Shown: positions 42,512-52,062, counted from the first letter of the stretch. The stretch is 64,000 bases of DNA from Arthrobacter sp. 31Y (GCF_000526335.1 NZ_JAFW01000001.1:3906001-3970000); one strand, 5' to 3'. A program made the numbers and translations. The notes: generated by a model from the letters alone, not told the origin.

Positions 42512-43945
42512 TCAGGCCTTTGAATCAGCCAGTTCGCGCTCGTTGTTTTCTGCTGCTGCCTTGTCTGCTGCGTATTCGTCAGCAAATGCAGAACCATTGC
42601 GCGGGGCGTTGTAGAGGGACTCGTCCAGGATTCCTTGGCGCTTGGCCACAATCGCCGGGATCAGCGCCTGTCCTGCGACGTTGACCGCGGTGCGGCCCAT
42701 GTCCAGGATGGGGTCGATCGCCAGCAGGAGTCCGACGCCGGCAAGCGGCAGTCCCAGCGTGGACAGCGTCAGCGTGAGCATGACGACGGCGCCGGTGGTA
42801 CCTGCCGTGGCAGCGGAACCGAGGACGGAGACCAGTACGATCAGCAGGTACTGGCTGAAGTCCAGGTTGATGCCGAAGAACTGTGCCACGAAGATCGCCG
42901 CGATGGCCGGGTAGATTGCTGCGCAACCGTCCATTTTGGTGGTGGCGCCCAGCGGCACGGCGAAGGAAGCGTAGCCGGAGGGGACGCCCAGGTTCCGTTC
43001 AGTGACGCGCTGCGTGAGCGGCAGCGTGCCGATGGAGGAACGGGACACGAACGCCAGCTGCACGGCCGGCCATACACCGGAGAAGTACTGCTTGACGGAC
43101 AAACCGTGGACGCGGACCAGGATCGGGTATAGGACGAAGAGGACCAGTGCCAGGCCGAGGTAGATGGCGGCAGTGAACTTGCCCAAGGAGCCGATGGTGT
43201 CCCAGCCGTAGATTGCGACAGCGTTACCGATGAGGCCGATGGTGCCCAGCGGTGCGATGCGGATGATCCACCACAGGACCTTCTGGATGACTGCCAGTGC
43301 GGAAGCGTTGAACGTCAGGAAGGCCTCGGCCTGCTTGCCCACTTTGAGGGCTGCAACGCCGATTGCTATGGCGATCACCAGGATCTGCAGCACGTTGAAG
43401 TTGACGGCGGTGCTGACGGTGGTGGCAGCATTGGCGCTTTCGGTGACGGTGGAGCTGGCACCAAGACCCAGGAAGTTCTTAGGGAACAGGCCGATCAGGA
43501 AGGCCCACCAGTCGCCGGTCTTGCCGGCGTACTTCGCTTCTTCGGTGATGCCGGTTGCTGCGCCGGGCTGCAGAAGCACGCCCAGGCCGATGCCGATCAG
43601 CACCGAGACCAGCGAGGTGATAGCGAACCACAGCAGCGTGTTCCATGCCAGGCGCGCGGCGTTGGAGACTTGGCGCAGGTTCGCGATGGAGCTCACCACG
43701 GCGGTGAAAATCAAAGGAACGACGGCGGTCTGCAGCAACGAGACGTAGCTGGAGCCAATCGTCTGGAGCGTAGCGCCAAGGCCGTTAGGGGCAGTCTTGG
43801 TGCTGCCCGTGTACTTGGCGATCAGGCCGAGGACCAGACCGATGATGAGGGCTGCGATGATCTGGACGCCGAAGGAACCGGCCCACTTGGGGAGCCGGAA
43901 GCCGGACTTGCCAGCTGCTGGGGAAGTGTTGGTTGAGGTGCTCAC
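42512..43945 (-). CDS. Dicarboxylate/amino acid:cation symporter (DAACS family)
   Basis: 477 residues with 8 helices and re-entrant loops of the GltP/DctA family. Visible: the serine-rich re-entrant loop FVSRSSIGTLPLTQRV (usually SSSATLP), PLGATTKMDGCAAIYPAIAA (NMDG motif variant KMDG), and the second loop SAATAGTTGAVVMLTLTLST. It imports C4-dicarboxylates or amino acids such as glutamate/aspartate or serine/threonine with Na+ or H+. The SRSSIG and KMDG variants resemble a subgroup sometimes annotated as L-cystine or amino acid symporter; I leave the substrate open. GTG start without a clear ribosome-binding site. Confidence 0.88.
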   Translation of the reverse strand: MSTSTNTSPAAGKSGFRLPKWAGSFGVQIIAALIIGLVLGLIAKYTGSTKTAPNGLGATLQTIGSSYVSLLQTAVVPLIFTAVVSSIANLRQVSNAARLAWNTLLWFAITSLVSVLIGIGLGVLLQPGAATGITEEAKYAGKTGDWWAFLIGLFPKNFLGLGASSTVTESANAATTVSTAVNFNVLQILVIAIAIGVAALKVGKQAEAFLTFNASALAVIQKVLWWIIRIAPLGTIGLIGNAVAIYGWDTIGSLGKFTAAIYLGLALVLFVLYPILVRVHGLSVKQYFSGVWPAVQLAFVSRSSIGTLPLTQRVTERNLGVPSGYASFAVPLGATTKMDGCAAIYPAIAAIFVAQFFGINLDFSQYLLIVLVSVLGSAATAGTTGAVVMLTLTLSTLGLPLAGVGLLLAIDPILDMGRTAVNVAGQALIPAIVAKRQGILDESLYNAPRNGSAFADEYAADKAAAENNERELADSKA

Positions 43946-44120
43946 CGGAACACGTTAGGTGCATCTCAAATAACATAGCGAACGAACGTTGAGAAATGTT
44001 ACGCGCACCTGTGACCCGCGCTCCCGGTTGCCCCGCGGCTTTCCGGCCCCGAGTGGGGTTTATGTGAAGTTATTCCCGGAAACAGTGTGGCGATGATCTC
44101 TGGTCTTGGCGCTGACTCCC

Positions 44121-44202
44121 GCGCCCCTTTCCGCCGATCGCGCTCGTAACCTCTAGTGCGGAATGGGGAAACGGGGGCGATCCCGGCGCGGAAGGGGTGC
44201 GC
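44121..44202. repeat. 82-bp palindromic repeat, copy 1 (REP/MITE-like)
   Basis: Begins GCGCCCCTTTCCGCC and ends GGCGCGGAAGGGGTGCGC, imperfect terminal inverted repeats of about 17 bases. 77 of 82 bases are identical to copy 2. Its right end is duplicated in tandem (CCGGCGCGGAAGGGGTGCG, 44203-44221). Confidence 0.8.
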
Positions 44203-44294
44203 CCGGCGCGGAAGGGGTGCGGGCGGGCGTTGTGAGTGGGTGGGCAGGGTTTTGCTCCGACAAACCCGTGGTGGGCGCTGTCGTCGTATCGAGC

Positions 44295-44376
44295 GCGCCC
44301 CTTTCCGCCGATCGCGCCCGTAACCTCTGGTGCGAAATGGGGAAAGGGGTGCGATCCCGGCGCGGAAGGGGTGCGC
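44295..44376. repeat. 82-bp palindromic repeat, copy 2
   Basis: Same length and orientation as copy 1, five differences. The two copies are separated by 92 bases. Both lie between the DAACS symporter start and the DUF885 gene end, in an otherwise empty region. Confidence 0.8.
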
Positions 44377-44414
44377 ACAGCGAGGATGTCCGGCCTCTAG
44401 GCGGACCTGGCAAC

Positions 44415-46097
44415 TCAGCCCAGCAACGCCCGGCGCAATACGTCCAAGCCAACCGAGCCGATGTTCAACGCCTTGCTGTGGAACGACTTCAGGTCGAAGT
44501 CTTCGCGGGATTCAAGCTCTGCCCGGATTTGCTCCCACAAACGCTGCCCCACCTTGTAGGACGGTGCTTGTCCGGGCCAGCCGAGGTAGCGGGTGAATTC
44601 GAATTGGAGCTGGCCTTCGCTGATGTCGAGGTTGGCCTTGAGGAAGTCGAAGCCTTTCTCCGGTGTCCAGGTGCCGGTGCCCCAGCGTTCGGGGACGGGC
44701 AGTTCCAGGTGGACGCCGATGTCAAAGACGACGCGGGCGGCCCTCATGCGTTGGCCGTCCAGCATACCCATGTGGTCGCCCGGATCCTTGAGGTAGCCCA
44801 GTTCGAGCATGAGCTGCTCGGCGTAGAGGGCCCAGCCCTCGCCGTGGCCGGAAACCCAACAGACGTTACGGCGCCAGTTGTTAAGTAGTTCACGCCGGTA
44901 CGTTGCCGTGGCTACTTGGAGATGGTGGCCCGGGACGCCTTCGTGGAACACCGTGGTGGTTTCGGACCAGGTGGTGAAGGTGTCTTCGCCCGCCGGGACC
45001 GACCACCACATGCGGCCGGGGCGGGAGAAATCGTCAGAGGGGCCGGTGTAATAGATGCCGCCTTCGTCGGTGGGCGCGATCATGCACTCAAGGGTCTTCA
45101 TGACATCCGGGATGTCGAAGTGGACGTCGGCCAGCTCAGAGACGGCGCGGTCGGAGAGTTCCTGCATCCAGGCCTTGAGGGCGCTGGTGCCGTTGATTTG
45201 GCGCGCGGGATCGTTATTGAGGATGCTCTTGGCTTCCTCGATCGATGCTCCGGGCTTGATCTGGCCGGCAACCTTCTCTTGCTCGCTGATGAGCCGCTCG
45301 AGTTCCTGCACGCCCCAAGCATAGGTTTCTTCCAGATCGACTTCGGCACCGATAAAGGAGCGGGAAGCCAGGGCATAGCGTTCGCGGCCCACGGCGTCCT
45401 TTTCCGGGGCTGCGGGGAGGAGTTCGTCCCGAAGGAAGTCGCCCAGGATGCTGTACGCCAAACGCGCGGCGGCAGTCCCGGCGTCGAGCTTGGATTGAAG
45501 CTCCGCGGGCAGCGGCGAGTCACCCAGGGTGGCCGATGATGCCATTTTGGCGAAGAAGCCGTCCTCGGCGGCGTACCGGCCGGTCTGCTCGATGACGATC
45601 CGTACCTGGCGCGCGGCGGCTACTTTACCGGCCGCAGCAGCCGATCGAAGTGACACAATGTAGCCCTCAATCGCGCCCGGAACGTTGGCAGCACGGCCTG
45701 CGATGTGCTCCCAGTGTTCAACCGTGTCCGTGGGCATGAGGTCGAAGATGGCGCGGATGTCCTGCGCCGGGGAGGCAATGTTGTTGAGGTCGGCCGCAGC
45801 CCAGCCGGACTCATGGATCTCCAGGTCCAGCCCGAGCCGCTCGCGCATGGCGTCCAAGGTGACGGCGTCCACGTCATCGGAAGGCTCAAGTCCCGCCAAA
45901 GCGTCCAAGGCCAGTTTCGTTGCCTCCGCATGGGAATCAAGACCGGCAGGCGAGTAGTCCTGGTATTCGGTTTCGTGTCCCGGCAAGCCCAGCGTGGTGG
46001 CGAAGCTGGGGTTAAGTTCGATCAGCTTTTCTGTATACGCGTCAGCGACGGCATCGATGGCGGACTTTGGGCGTACGGAGGTGTTTGCAGTAGTCAC
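44415..46097 (-). CDS. DUF885 family protein, predicted zinc metallopeptidase
   Basis: 560 residues, the family length. A zinc-peptidase motif HEGVPGHH (HExxxHH type) lies near residue 385, followed about 35 residues later by GHGEGWALYAEQL with the third ligand glutamate, the arrangement of gluzincin-like DUF885 proteins. No signal peptide, so cytoplasmic. Natural substrate unknown. GTG start at 46097. It is followed on its 5' side by the carboxylase epsilon gene, 66 bases away and in the same direction, so read-through from the carboxylase operon is possible. Confidence 0.85.
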   Translation of the reverse strand: MTTANTSVRPKSAIDAVADAYTEKLIELNPSFATTLGLPGHETEYQDYSPAGLDSHAEATKLALDALAGLEPSDDVDAVTLDAMRERLGLDLEIHESGWAAADLNNIASPAQDIRAIFDLMPTDTVEHWEHIAGRAANVPGAIEGYIVSLRSAAAAGKVAAARQVRIVIEQTGRYAAEDGFFAKMASSATLGDSPLPAELQSKLDAGTAAARLAYSILGDFLRDELLPAAPEKDAVGRERYALASRSFIGAEVDLEETYAWGVQELERLISEQEKVAGQIKPGASIEEAKSILNNDPARQINGTSALKAWMQELSDRAVSELADVHFDIPDVMKTLECMIAPTDEGGIYYTGPSDDFSRPGRMWWSVPAGEDTFTTWSETTTVFHEGVPGHHLQVATATYRRELLNNWRRNVCWVSGHGEGWALYAEQLMLELGYLKDPGDHMGMLDGQRMRAARVVFDIGVHLELPVPERWGTGTWTPEKGFDFLKANLDISEGQLQFEFTRYLGWPGQAPSYKVGQRLWEQIRAELESREDFDLKSFHSKALNIGSVGLDVLRRALLG

Positions 46098-46163
46098 CCA
46101 CCGAGCCTAGCCGCGACACCGCCTACGTGAAAGGGTTGTTGAACTTTTCTACGAAGGTGGGAA

Positions 46164-46409
46164 TTAACCCCGGCTGCGCTTCCAAGCACCAGGACCCGGC
46201 GTGGGGTCAAGGCGCAGTTGCTGGCGGCGCACCCAGTGCCGGACGTTCGGCTTGGACGGCGCCGCTTCCTGCTGGCCGCCGAGGGAAACCACGACGGCGG
46301 CAAGCGCCGCGAGCTCTTCGGCCGTCGGTTCGCCCTTAACCACCGAGAACAGTGGGGTGGCCGGTTCCTGGTCGGGCGCCGCGTCAGCGCGATGTTTAGG
46401 CGCGCTCAC
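46164..46409 (-). CDS. Acyl-CoA carboxylase epsilon subunit
   Basis: 81 residues. The conserved core of actinobacterial AccE/PccE proteins is present: [24 protein letters not shown], and the C-terminal [20 protein letters not shown] (family: W......R....PGPGAWR.S). It stabilises the alpha-beta holoenzyme of the carboxylase. Its ATG overlaps the beta-subunit stop by four bases (ATGA), guaranteeing coupled synthesis. Confidence 0.9.
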   Translation of the reverse strand: MSAPKHRADAAPDQEPATPLFSVVKGEPTAEELAALAAVVVSLGGQQEAAPSKPNVRHWVRRQQLRLDPTPGPGAWKRSRG

Positions 46410-47989
46410 AGCGGGATGTTTCCGTGCTTCTTCGTGGGCAGGCTCGCACGCTTGTCGCGGAGGGCTCGGAGCCCTCGGATGATCTGCAGGCGGGTATCCG
46501 AGGGTGCAATGACTGCGTCAACATAGCCCAGCTCGGCTGCCTGGTACGGGTTGAGGAGTTCTTCCTCGTAGCCCTGGATGATCTCGGCGCGCTTGGCTTC
46601 GACGTCACCTCCGGCTTCGGCGACGGCAGCGAGATCGCGACGGTACAGGATATTGACGGCACCCTGGGCACCCATGACGCCAATCTGGGCGGTGGGCCAC
46701 GCGAGGTTCAAGTCGGCGCCCAACTTCTTGGAGCCCATCACGATGTACGCGCCACCATAGGCCTTGCGGGTGATGACCGTGAGCTTGGGAACTGTCGCTT
46801 CGGCGTAGGCGTAGAGGAGCTTGGCGCCGCGGCGGATGATTCCTTGGAACTCCTGGTCCTTGCCCGGCAGGAAGCCGGGGACGTCCACCAGCGTGATGAT
46901 CGGAACGTTGAAAGCATCGCAATGGCGGACGAAGCGGGCGGCCTTCTCGGAGGCCGAGATGTCCAGTGTTCCCGCGAACTGCATGGGCTGGTTGGCCACG
47001 ATACCCACGGTGTGTCCCTCAACGCGGCCGTAGCCGATCATCACGTTGGGGGCGTACAGGGACTGCATTTCGAGGAAGTGTGCGTCGTCCACAATCTGCT
47101 CGATGACCTTGCGCATGTCGTACGGCTGGTTGGCGGAATCGGGGATCAACCCGTCCAGGGCGAGGTCGTCGTCGTTAAGCTCAAGCTCCTGGTCGTGCTC
47201 TACCACCGGGGCCTCGGACAGGTTGTTGGAGGGGAGGAAGTCCAGGAGTTCGCGGACGAATTCGATGGCGTCGGCTTCGTCGGAGGCAAGGTAAGTGGAG
47301 GTGCCGGTGGTGGCATTGTGCTGCCGGGCGCCACCGAGGGTTTCCATGTCCACGTCTTCGCCGGTGACGGTCTTGATGACGTCAGGCCCGGTGATGAACA
47401 TGTGGGACGTCTTGTCCACCATGACCACGTAGTCGGTCAGGGCGGGGGAGTAGGCGGCGCCACCGGCGCAAGGGCCCATGATGAGGGAGATCTGAGGGAC
47501 CACGCCTGATGCGTGTACGTTGTTGCGGAAGATGTCCGCGAACATGGCCAACGAGGCCACGCCTTCCTGGATTCGTGCGCCGCCGCCGTCGTTGATGCCC
47601 ACAACCGGGCAACCGTTGCGCAGGGCGAATTCCTGGACCTTGACGATCTTCTCGCCGTTGACCTGGCTCAGCGAGCCACCATAGACGCTGAAGTCCTGGC
47701 TGTAGATGGCGATCAGGCGGCCATCCACTGTGCCGTACCCGGAGACAACACCGTCGCCGAGCGGCTTCTTCTTCTCCATGCCAAAGGCCGTGGAGCGGTG
47801 GACTGCAAGGGCGTCGAACTCCACGAAGGATCCCGGGTCAACCAGGAGGTCGATGCGTTCGCGGGCTGTGTTCTTGCCGCGTGCGTGCTGCTTCTCAATC
47901 GCTTCCGGGCCGGAAGGTTGCTCTGCATGGGCCTGGCGGTCGCGGAAGTCGGCAATCTTTCCCGCTGTCGTTGTCAGATCGTGGCTCAT
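46406..47989 (-). CDS. accD5: Acyl-CoA (propionyl-CoA) carboxylase beta subunit
   Basis: 527 residues, carboxyltransferase with two crotonase-fold halves. Visible: N-terminal [40 protein letters not shown], oxyanion loops [14 protein letters not shown] and [25 protein letters not shown]-type [13 protein letters not shown], and C-terminal [34 protein letters not shown]. It transfers CO2 from biotin to propionyl- or acetyl-CoA for methylmalonyl/malonyl-CoA. ATG 47989 with GGAGA upstream is chosen; the frame continues further up but with no homologous sequence. Works with the alpha subunit at 35764-37578. Confidence 0.93.
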   Translation of the reverse strand: MSHDLTTTAGKIADFRDRQAHAEQPSGPEAIEKQHARGKNTARERIDLLVDPGSFVEFDALAVHRSTAFGMEKKKPLGDGVVSGYGTVDGRLIAIYSQDFSVYGGSLSQVNGEKIVKVQEFALRNGCPVVGINDGGGARIQEGVASLAMFADIFRNNVHASGVVPQISLIMGPCAGGAAYSPALTDYVVMVDKTSHMFITGPDVIKTVTGEDVDMETLGGARQHNATTGTSTYLASDEADAIEFVRELLDFLPSNNLSEAPVVEHDQELELNDDDLALDGLIPDSANQPYDMRKVIEQIVDDAHFLEMQSLYAPNVMIGYGRVEGHTVGIVANQPMQFAGTLDISASEKAARFVRHCDAFNVPIITLVDVPGFLPGKDQEFQGIIRRGAKLLYAYAEATVPKLTVITRKAYGGAYIVMGSKKLGADLNLAWPTAQIGVMGAQGAVNILYRRDLAAVAEAGGDVEAKRAEIIQGYEEELLNPYQAAELGYVDAVIAPSDTRLQIIRGLRALRDKRASLPTKKHGNIPL

Positions 47990-48164
47990 CAAGTGTCTCC
48001 GGCTCTGTAGCTGATATTCGCTGGCGCAATCCCGGGTACGGACAAGAAGCTGACTTAAGTAGCTTCCGTACAAAGAACAGGCCCCGCAGGCCAGTCTAGT
48101 GACGCCTTTGCCGCGAACCGCTGTAGAAACCCTACAATTTTCCGCGTCCAAGCCAAAGCCATCG

Positions 48165-48188
48165 CTATGTTACCCGTCAGTAACATAG
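48165..48188. promoter_or_regulatory. Perfect 9-6-9 operator palindrome upstream of the SDR gene
   Basis: CTATGTTAC-CCGTCA-GTAACATAG. It lies 18 bases before the SDR ATG, overlapping the expected -35 area of a promoter with TAGAGT at 48195-48200. Form and length suit a TetR-family lipid-metabolism regulator; no such gene is adjacent. The divergent carboxylase beta gene starts 176 bases away and could share it. Confidence 0.7.
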
Positions 48189-48206
48189 TTGGGTTAGAGT
48201 GTCTGC

Positions 48207-49097
48207 ATGACTTCAAGCAACGGCGCTTCCTCCGCCTCCACAGAGGGTCAAACGCAACGCACCAGCCCCTACGTGGCCACAGCTTCGCTCAAGGGCAGGA
48301 CCATCCTCATGTCCGGCGGCAGCCGGGGGATCGGCCTGGCCATCGCCACCCGAGCAGCCCGCGATGGCGCCAATATTGTCATCATGGCGAAGACCGGCGA
48401 TCCTCATCCCAAACTCGAGGGCACTGTCTTCACTGCCGCGGAACAGCTGGTGGAAGCAGGGGGCCAGGCGCTGCCGCTCGTCGGGGACGTCCGCAATGAT
48501 GACGACGTCGCCGCAGCAGTCGCCGCCGCCGTCGAGCGCTTTGGGGGAATTGACATAGTTGTCAATAACGCCTCGGCAATCGATCTGTCCCGCACCGACG
48601 CAGTGGACATGAAGCGCTACGACCTCATGCAGGACATCAACGTCCGCGGTACTTTCCTGCTCTCCAAGCTGGCCCTGCCCGCACTGCGGGAATCAAGCCA
48701 TGGCCACATCCTCACGCTGTCCCCGCCCCTGAACCTGGACCCCAAATGGGCCGGGATGCACCTTGCCTACACCATGGCCAAGTACGGCATGAGCCTCACC
48801 ACCCTGGGACTCGCCGAAGAACTGAAGAACGACGGCGTCTCCGTCAACTCGCTCTGGCCCTGCACCTTGATCGACACCGCCGCGATCCGAAACATGCCCG
48901 GTGGGCAGCAAATAGTGCAGGCGGCACGCGGACCGGAAATCATGGCTGACGCCGCCCACGCCGTGCTGACGGGTGCGGCCTCCACCGGGAACTTCTACAC
49001 GGACGAGGAGGTGCTGAGCGCTGCCGGAGTGCAGGACTTCACTCCCTATAGCCTCGGCGCGCCCGAAGACCGTTTGGTGCCGGACATCTTCCTCTGA
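48207..49097 (+). CDS. SDR-family oxidoreductase (HSDL2-like)
   Basis: 296 residues. Short-chain dehydrogenase: NAD(P)-binding TILMSGGSRGIGLAIATRAA, the D of VGDVRND, NNASAID (NNAG variant), catalytic Ser in ILTLSPPLN and Tyr/Lys in AYTMAKYGMSL. Residue runs such as LSPPLNLDPKW and FYTDEEVL place it with hydroxysteroid dehydrogenase-like 2 proteins, which act on lipids or steroids. A TAGAGT -10 hexamer 6 bases before the ATG and no Shine-Dalgarno suggest a leaderless mRNA. It is controlled by the palindrome just upstream and is divergent from the acyl-CoA carboxylase genes, in keeping with a fatty-acid link. Confidence 0.87.
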   Translation: MTSSNGASSASTEGQTQRTSPYVATASLKGRTILMSGGSRGIGLAIATRAARDGANIVIMAKTGDPHPKLEGTVFTAAEQLVEAGGQALPLVGDVRNDDDVAAAVAAAVERFGGIDIVVNNASAIDLSRTDAVDMKRYDLMQDINVRGTFLLSKLALPALRESSHGHILTLSPPLNLDPKWAGMHLAYTMAKYGMSLTTLGLAEELKNDGVSVNSLWPCTLIDTAAIRNMPGGQQIVQAARGPEIMADAAHAVLTGAASTGNFYTDEEVLSAAGVQDFTPYSLGAPEDRLVPDIFL

Positions 49098-49177
49098 GCA
49101 AATTCTCTGGGCGGATTCCCAGACGCATTTCAGTGCAGCCATCATCCGGGGACGCTGCAACTGGATAGGATTCAGCT

Positions 49178-50116
49178 ATGGACGCCCAACAGCCAGACAG
49201 CAGCGAACCCCAGCTCCCCACCGCCGGTCCGGAGCGGTCAGCCCCAGGGCGCGAAGCTCTGGACCGCGATGCCTTGCTGCAACCGGAGTTCCTGTCGGCC
49301 ACGGGCATTTCCCAGTTGAACATTGTCCAATCCACGGGCTCCACCAACCAGGACCTCGTGCGGGCTGTGACGGTGGAGCCTAAGAAGTGGGCTGACCTTT
49401 CCGTCCTGACAGCCGAACACCAGACAGCCGCGCGTGGACGGCTTGACCGCCATTGGGAATCACCCGAGAAGTCGGCGGTGTCGGTCTCCATGGTGCTGCG
49501 GCCGGTCACGGCTGAGGGCATGCCGGTCCCGACGCAGAGCTACTCCTGGCTTTCGCTGCTTGCTGCTGTGGCGCTGAGGGAGGCCCTTCAGGAGACGGCA
49601 GGCATCACCGCTGAGATCAAGTGGCCCAATGACGTCCTGGTCAACGGCCGGAAGGTGGCCGGCATCCTGGCGCAGATGACTCCTGTTGGCGATGGCTCAG
49701 TTCCAGCAGTCATCCTGGGCGTTGGACTCAACGTGTCCTTGGCCGAGGAAGAACTTCCAGTTCCCACGGCAACGTCGCTTGCCTTGGAAGGGGCAACGAC
49801 TACGGACCGCACCGCGCTGCTGAAGAGCTACCTGTCACGCTTTGCACGGCTTTACCGCAGCTTCTGCAATTCCGAAGGGGACCCTGCCGCCGGTTTGGTG
49901 GGTGGTCCCTCACTGCATAAACGTGTTGAGTCGGCCATGGTGACGTTGGGCCGCGAGGTGCGGGCGCACTTGCCAGGGGATCACGAACTGGTGGGGCATG
50001 CCTCGCGCTTGGACGAGCACGGCTCGTTGCTGGTGGTGGACCACGGTGGCAGGGAACACGTTGTGACAGCCGGCGATGTGGTGCACTTGCGCGCCACAGA
50101 GAGCGGTTATGCGTAA
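49178..50116 (+). CDS. birA: Biotin--[biotin carboxyl-carrier] ligase
   Basis: 312 residues, no N-terminal DNA-binding domain (group I). Biotinyl-AMP loop TAARGRLDRHWESPEKSAVS (family GRGRxxRxW), STGSTNQDL, central EIKWPNDVLVNGRKVAGILA, and ILGVGLNVSL. Activates biotin with ATP and attaches it to the carboxylase alpha subunit. The last 8 bases overlap the PH-domain gene. The first 40 residues (Pro/Ser-rich) are an extension of low conservation. Confidence 0.92.
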   Translation: MDAQQPDSSEPQLPTAGPERSAPGREALDRDALLQPEFLSATGISQLNIVQSTGSTNQDLVRAVTVEPKKWADLSVLTAEHQTAARGRLDRHWESPEKSAVSVSMVLRPVTAEGMPVPTQSYSWLSLLAAVALREALQETAGITAEIKWPNDVLVNGRKVAGILAQMTPVGDGSVPAVILGVGLNVSLAEEELPVPTATSLALEGATTTDRTALLKSYLSRFARLYRSFCNSEGDPAAGLVGGPSLHKRVESAMVTLGREVRAHLPGDHELVGHASRLDEHGSLLVVDHGGREHVVTAGDVVHLRATESGYA

Positions 50117-50702
50117 AGAGTTAATCCCGGGGGAGCAGGTCATCACCATCACGCGCCAACAGGCCCGCTCACTCTTCTTTCCGGTGCTGGCCTTCATTGC
50201 GGTTCCCGCCGCTGCAGGCTTTGCCTGTGCTTGGATCGTCAGGGAAAACCCGCAGCGGCTCGCACCATTCATCACGGTGGAATGGACGCCCTGGCTCATG
50301 GGTACGGTTCTTGTCCTCGCGGGGTGGTTCCTTGCCGCGTACAGCCTCAAGCGGGTGTTGCAGTGGCGTTCGGTCAAGTACATCCTCACGAGCAGGCGCG
50401 TACTTGCCAGGAACGGAATGTTTCGGCGCAATGACTGGCAGGTATCGCTGATGGCCATCCGGAATGTGGGCGTCCATCAGAGCATGCTCCAACGGACATT
50501 GCACTCGGGGAATATATCCTTGGATACCGGGCACTCCGGGACAGCCGTCCTGACCGATGTTCCTGAAGTGGGAAAGTTCCGTGGTTTCATTCTTGACGCC
50601 ATGGACGAACTCCCGCAAGGTGAAGTTTTTGAGGGTGAAGTACTGAGGGATTTTGAAGAATTGCCGTGGGAGTTGAGAGAAGGTGGAAGAGATGAGCGTT
50701 GA
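50109..50702 (+). CDS. PH-domain (YdbS/bPH2-type) membrane protein
   Basis: 197 residues: two N-terminal transmembrane helices (LFFPVLAFIAVPAAAGFACA and PWLMGTVLVLAGWFLAAYSL) followed by a bacterial PH domain with VKYILTSRRVLARNGMFRRN, SLMAIRNVGVHQSMLQRTLH and FRGFILDAMDELPQ. Role unknown. ATG 50109 overlaps the birA stop by 8 bases and the next gene's start overlaps its stop by 11 bases, so birA, this gene and the cyclase form one operon. Confidence 0.82.
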   Translation: MRKELIPGEQVITITRQQARSLFFPVLAFIAVPAAAGFACAWIVRENPQRLAPFITVEWTPWLMGTVLVLAGWFLAAYSLKRVLQWRSVKYILTSRRVLARNGMFRRNDWQVSLMAIRNVGVHQSMLQRTLHSGNISLDTGHSGTAVLTDVPEVGKFRGFILDAMDELPQGEVFEGEVLRDFEELPWELREGGRDER

Positions 50703-51870
50703 GGATCAGCCGTCCGGCGAGGACCTGGACCAGGAGTTCGACGCCGTACCGGAGCCTTCCGTGGACGAGGACACTGAGGCCGGGCCTGCTCCGGCATCGG
50801 TACCCACTGGTCCGCCCACTGGTGTGATGTCCGCGGAGCGCCTGGCTATCAAGGCGCTTGAGGCCAAGCTCCTTGGCGGAGAACGCAAGCTCCGGCGTCG
50901 TGAAGTTGCTGCCGGCGCGGGCGTCTCCATCCTGTCCGCACGGAAGATCTGGCGCGCGCTGGGATTCCCTAACTTTGGTGACGAGGATGTCGCGTTCACT
51001 GAACGCGACCAAGCTGCGTTGTCCAGCATCCTGGATCTGGTCCGGGCAGGGCTCCTGACTGAGGAAGCGGCTATTTCCGTGACCCGTTCCATCGGGCAGA
51101 TGACGGACCGTATGGTGGTCTGGCAGATCGAGGCTTTGGTTGAGGACATGGTGTCCGAGCAGGGCATCCCTGATGCCGTGGCCCGCAAGCAACTGGTGGG
51201 ACAGCTGCCAGCGCTGGTGGATTCCCTCGAAGAAATCCTGGTGTACTCCTACCGCCGCCAGCTCAACGCAGGCGTCCAACGCCTTGCAGTTCGGGCCGAA
51301 GCCGGGTTGCAGGCCAGCGAGGAAGGCCGCGAGGGTGACGAAGACGATTCGCCGTTGCCTTTGGCGCGGGCCGTGGGCTTCGCTGACCTTGTCTCTTACA
51401 CCAGCCTGTCCCGGCGTATGAACGAGAAAACGCTCGCCCAACTGGTGCAGCGTTTTGAAAACAAGTGTGCCGAAATCATTTCAGTGGGCGGCGGTCGGCT
51501 GGTCAAAACCGTGGGCGACGAAGTCCTGTACATCGCTGAGACCCCGGCAGCCGGAGCCGAAATTTCCTTGGCCTTGGCGCAGGCCTTCACTGAAGACGAG
51601 ATCCTCCCGCAGTGCCGTGTGTCCATGGTGTGGGGCCGCATCCTGTCCAGGCTTGGCGATATCTACGGACCTACAGTCAACCTTGCTGCACGGCTCACCA
51701 CGTTGGCGCAGCCCGGAACGGTCCTCGTGGACGCTATGACCGCGGCTGCCTTGGGCCAGGACGATCGCTTCGTCCTGGTTCCCCAGAAGTCGGAGAACGT
51801 CCGCGGCTTCGGTGAGATCCATCCCGTGATGCTTGCCCGCGGCCGGGGCAGGGGACTGGTGCTGGACTAG
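50692..51870 (+). CDS. Class III adenylate/guanylate cyclase
   Basis: 392 residues. Acidic/Pro-rich N-terminus (about 45 residues), a helical regulatory region (about 50-200) with an HTH-like KLRRREVAAGAGVSILSARK, and a catalytic CHD domain (about 225-385): metal-binding Asp in VGFADLVSYTSLS (about 231), VKTVGDEVLYIAE with the second Asp, and transition-state Asn/Arg in DIYGPTVNLAARL. All key catalytic residues are present; substrate ATP versus GTP is not decided by what I see. Soluble. Domain layout resembles mycobacterial pH-sensing cyclases with a helical N-terminal regulator. The operon ends in a strong hairpin. Confidence 0.88.
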   Translation: MSVEDQPSGEDLDQEFDAVPEPSVDEDTEAGPAPASVPTGPPTGVMSAERLAIKALEAKLLGGERKLRRREVAAGAGVSILSARKIWRALGFPNFGDEDVAFTERDQAALSSILDLVRAGLLTEEAAISVTRSIGQMTDRMVVWQIEALVEDMVSEQGIPDAVARKQLVGQLPALVDSLEEILVYSYRRQLNAGVQRLAVRAEAGLQASEEGREGDEDDSPLPLARAVGFADLVSYTSLSRRMNEKTLAQLVQRFENKCAEIISVGGGRLVKTVGDEVLYIAETPAAGAEISLALAQAFTEDEILPQCRVSMVWGRILSRLGDIYGPTVNLAARLTTLAQPGTVLVDAMTAAALGQDDRFVLVPQKSENVRGFGEIHPVMLARGRGRGLVLD

Positions 51871-51928
51871 GCAAGCTGCTGACAGCCCTTCTGGGCCGCA
51901 CGCTCTCTCACGTCCCTCGAGCTTCAGA

Positions 51929-51971
51929 CGTTCGCTCTCTCACTTTCTTCACGAAAGTGAGAGAGCGAACG
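51929..51971 (+). terminator. Terminator after the birA-PH-cyclase operon
   Basis: CGTTCGCTCTCTCACTTTC (51929-51947) pairs perfectly with 51953-51971 over 19 bp; loop TTCAC. Further partial copies of the GCTCTCTCA word lie on both sides. Confidence 0.88.
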
Positions 51972-52062
51972 GCGTTAAGGGCCGTTATATGAGAGAGCGT
52001 TGGGAATATCTGCGGTTGCTGAGAACTACGTCACGACTTAGCAAAACGTTGGATTAACCCGG

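Larger units (their letters stand above)
43946..44414. other. Non-coding region with two palindromic repeats
   Basis: 469 bases without a supported gene. The first 170 bases are the promoter area of the symporter; 44121-44376 is occupied by the two 82-bp repeats and the DNA between them. Confidence 0.55.

Noticed and set aside
44121..44376. CRISPR or rRNA-like interpretation of the 82-bp repeats
   Set aside because: Two copies only, long units with terminal inverted repeats, no regular spacers and no cas genes.
47990..48151. N-terminal extension of the carboxylase beta subunit to an upstream ATG at 48151
   Set aside because: The 54 extra residues are not family-like, would run into the SDR promoter region, and the ATG at 47989 has a good GGAGA site.
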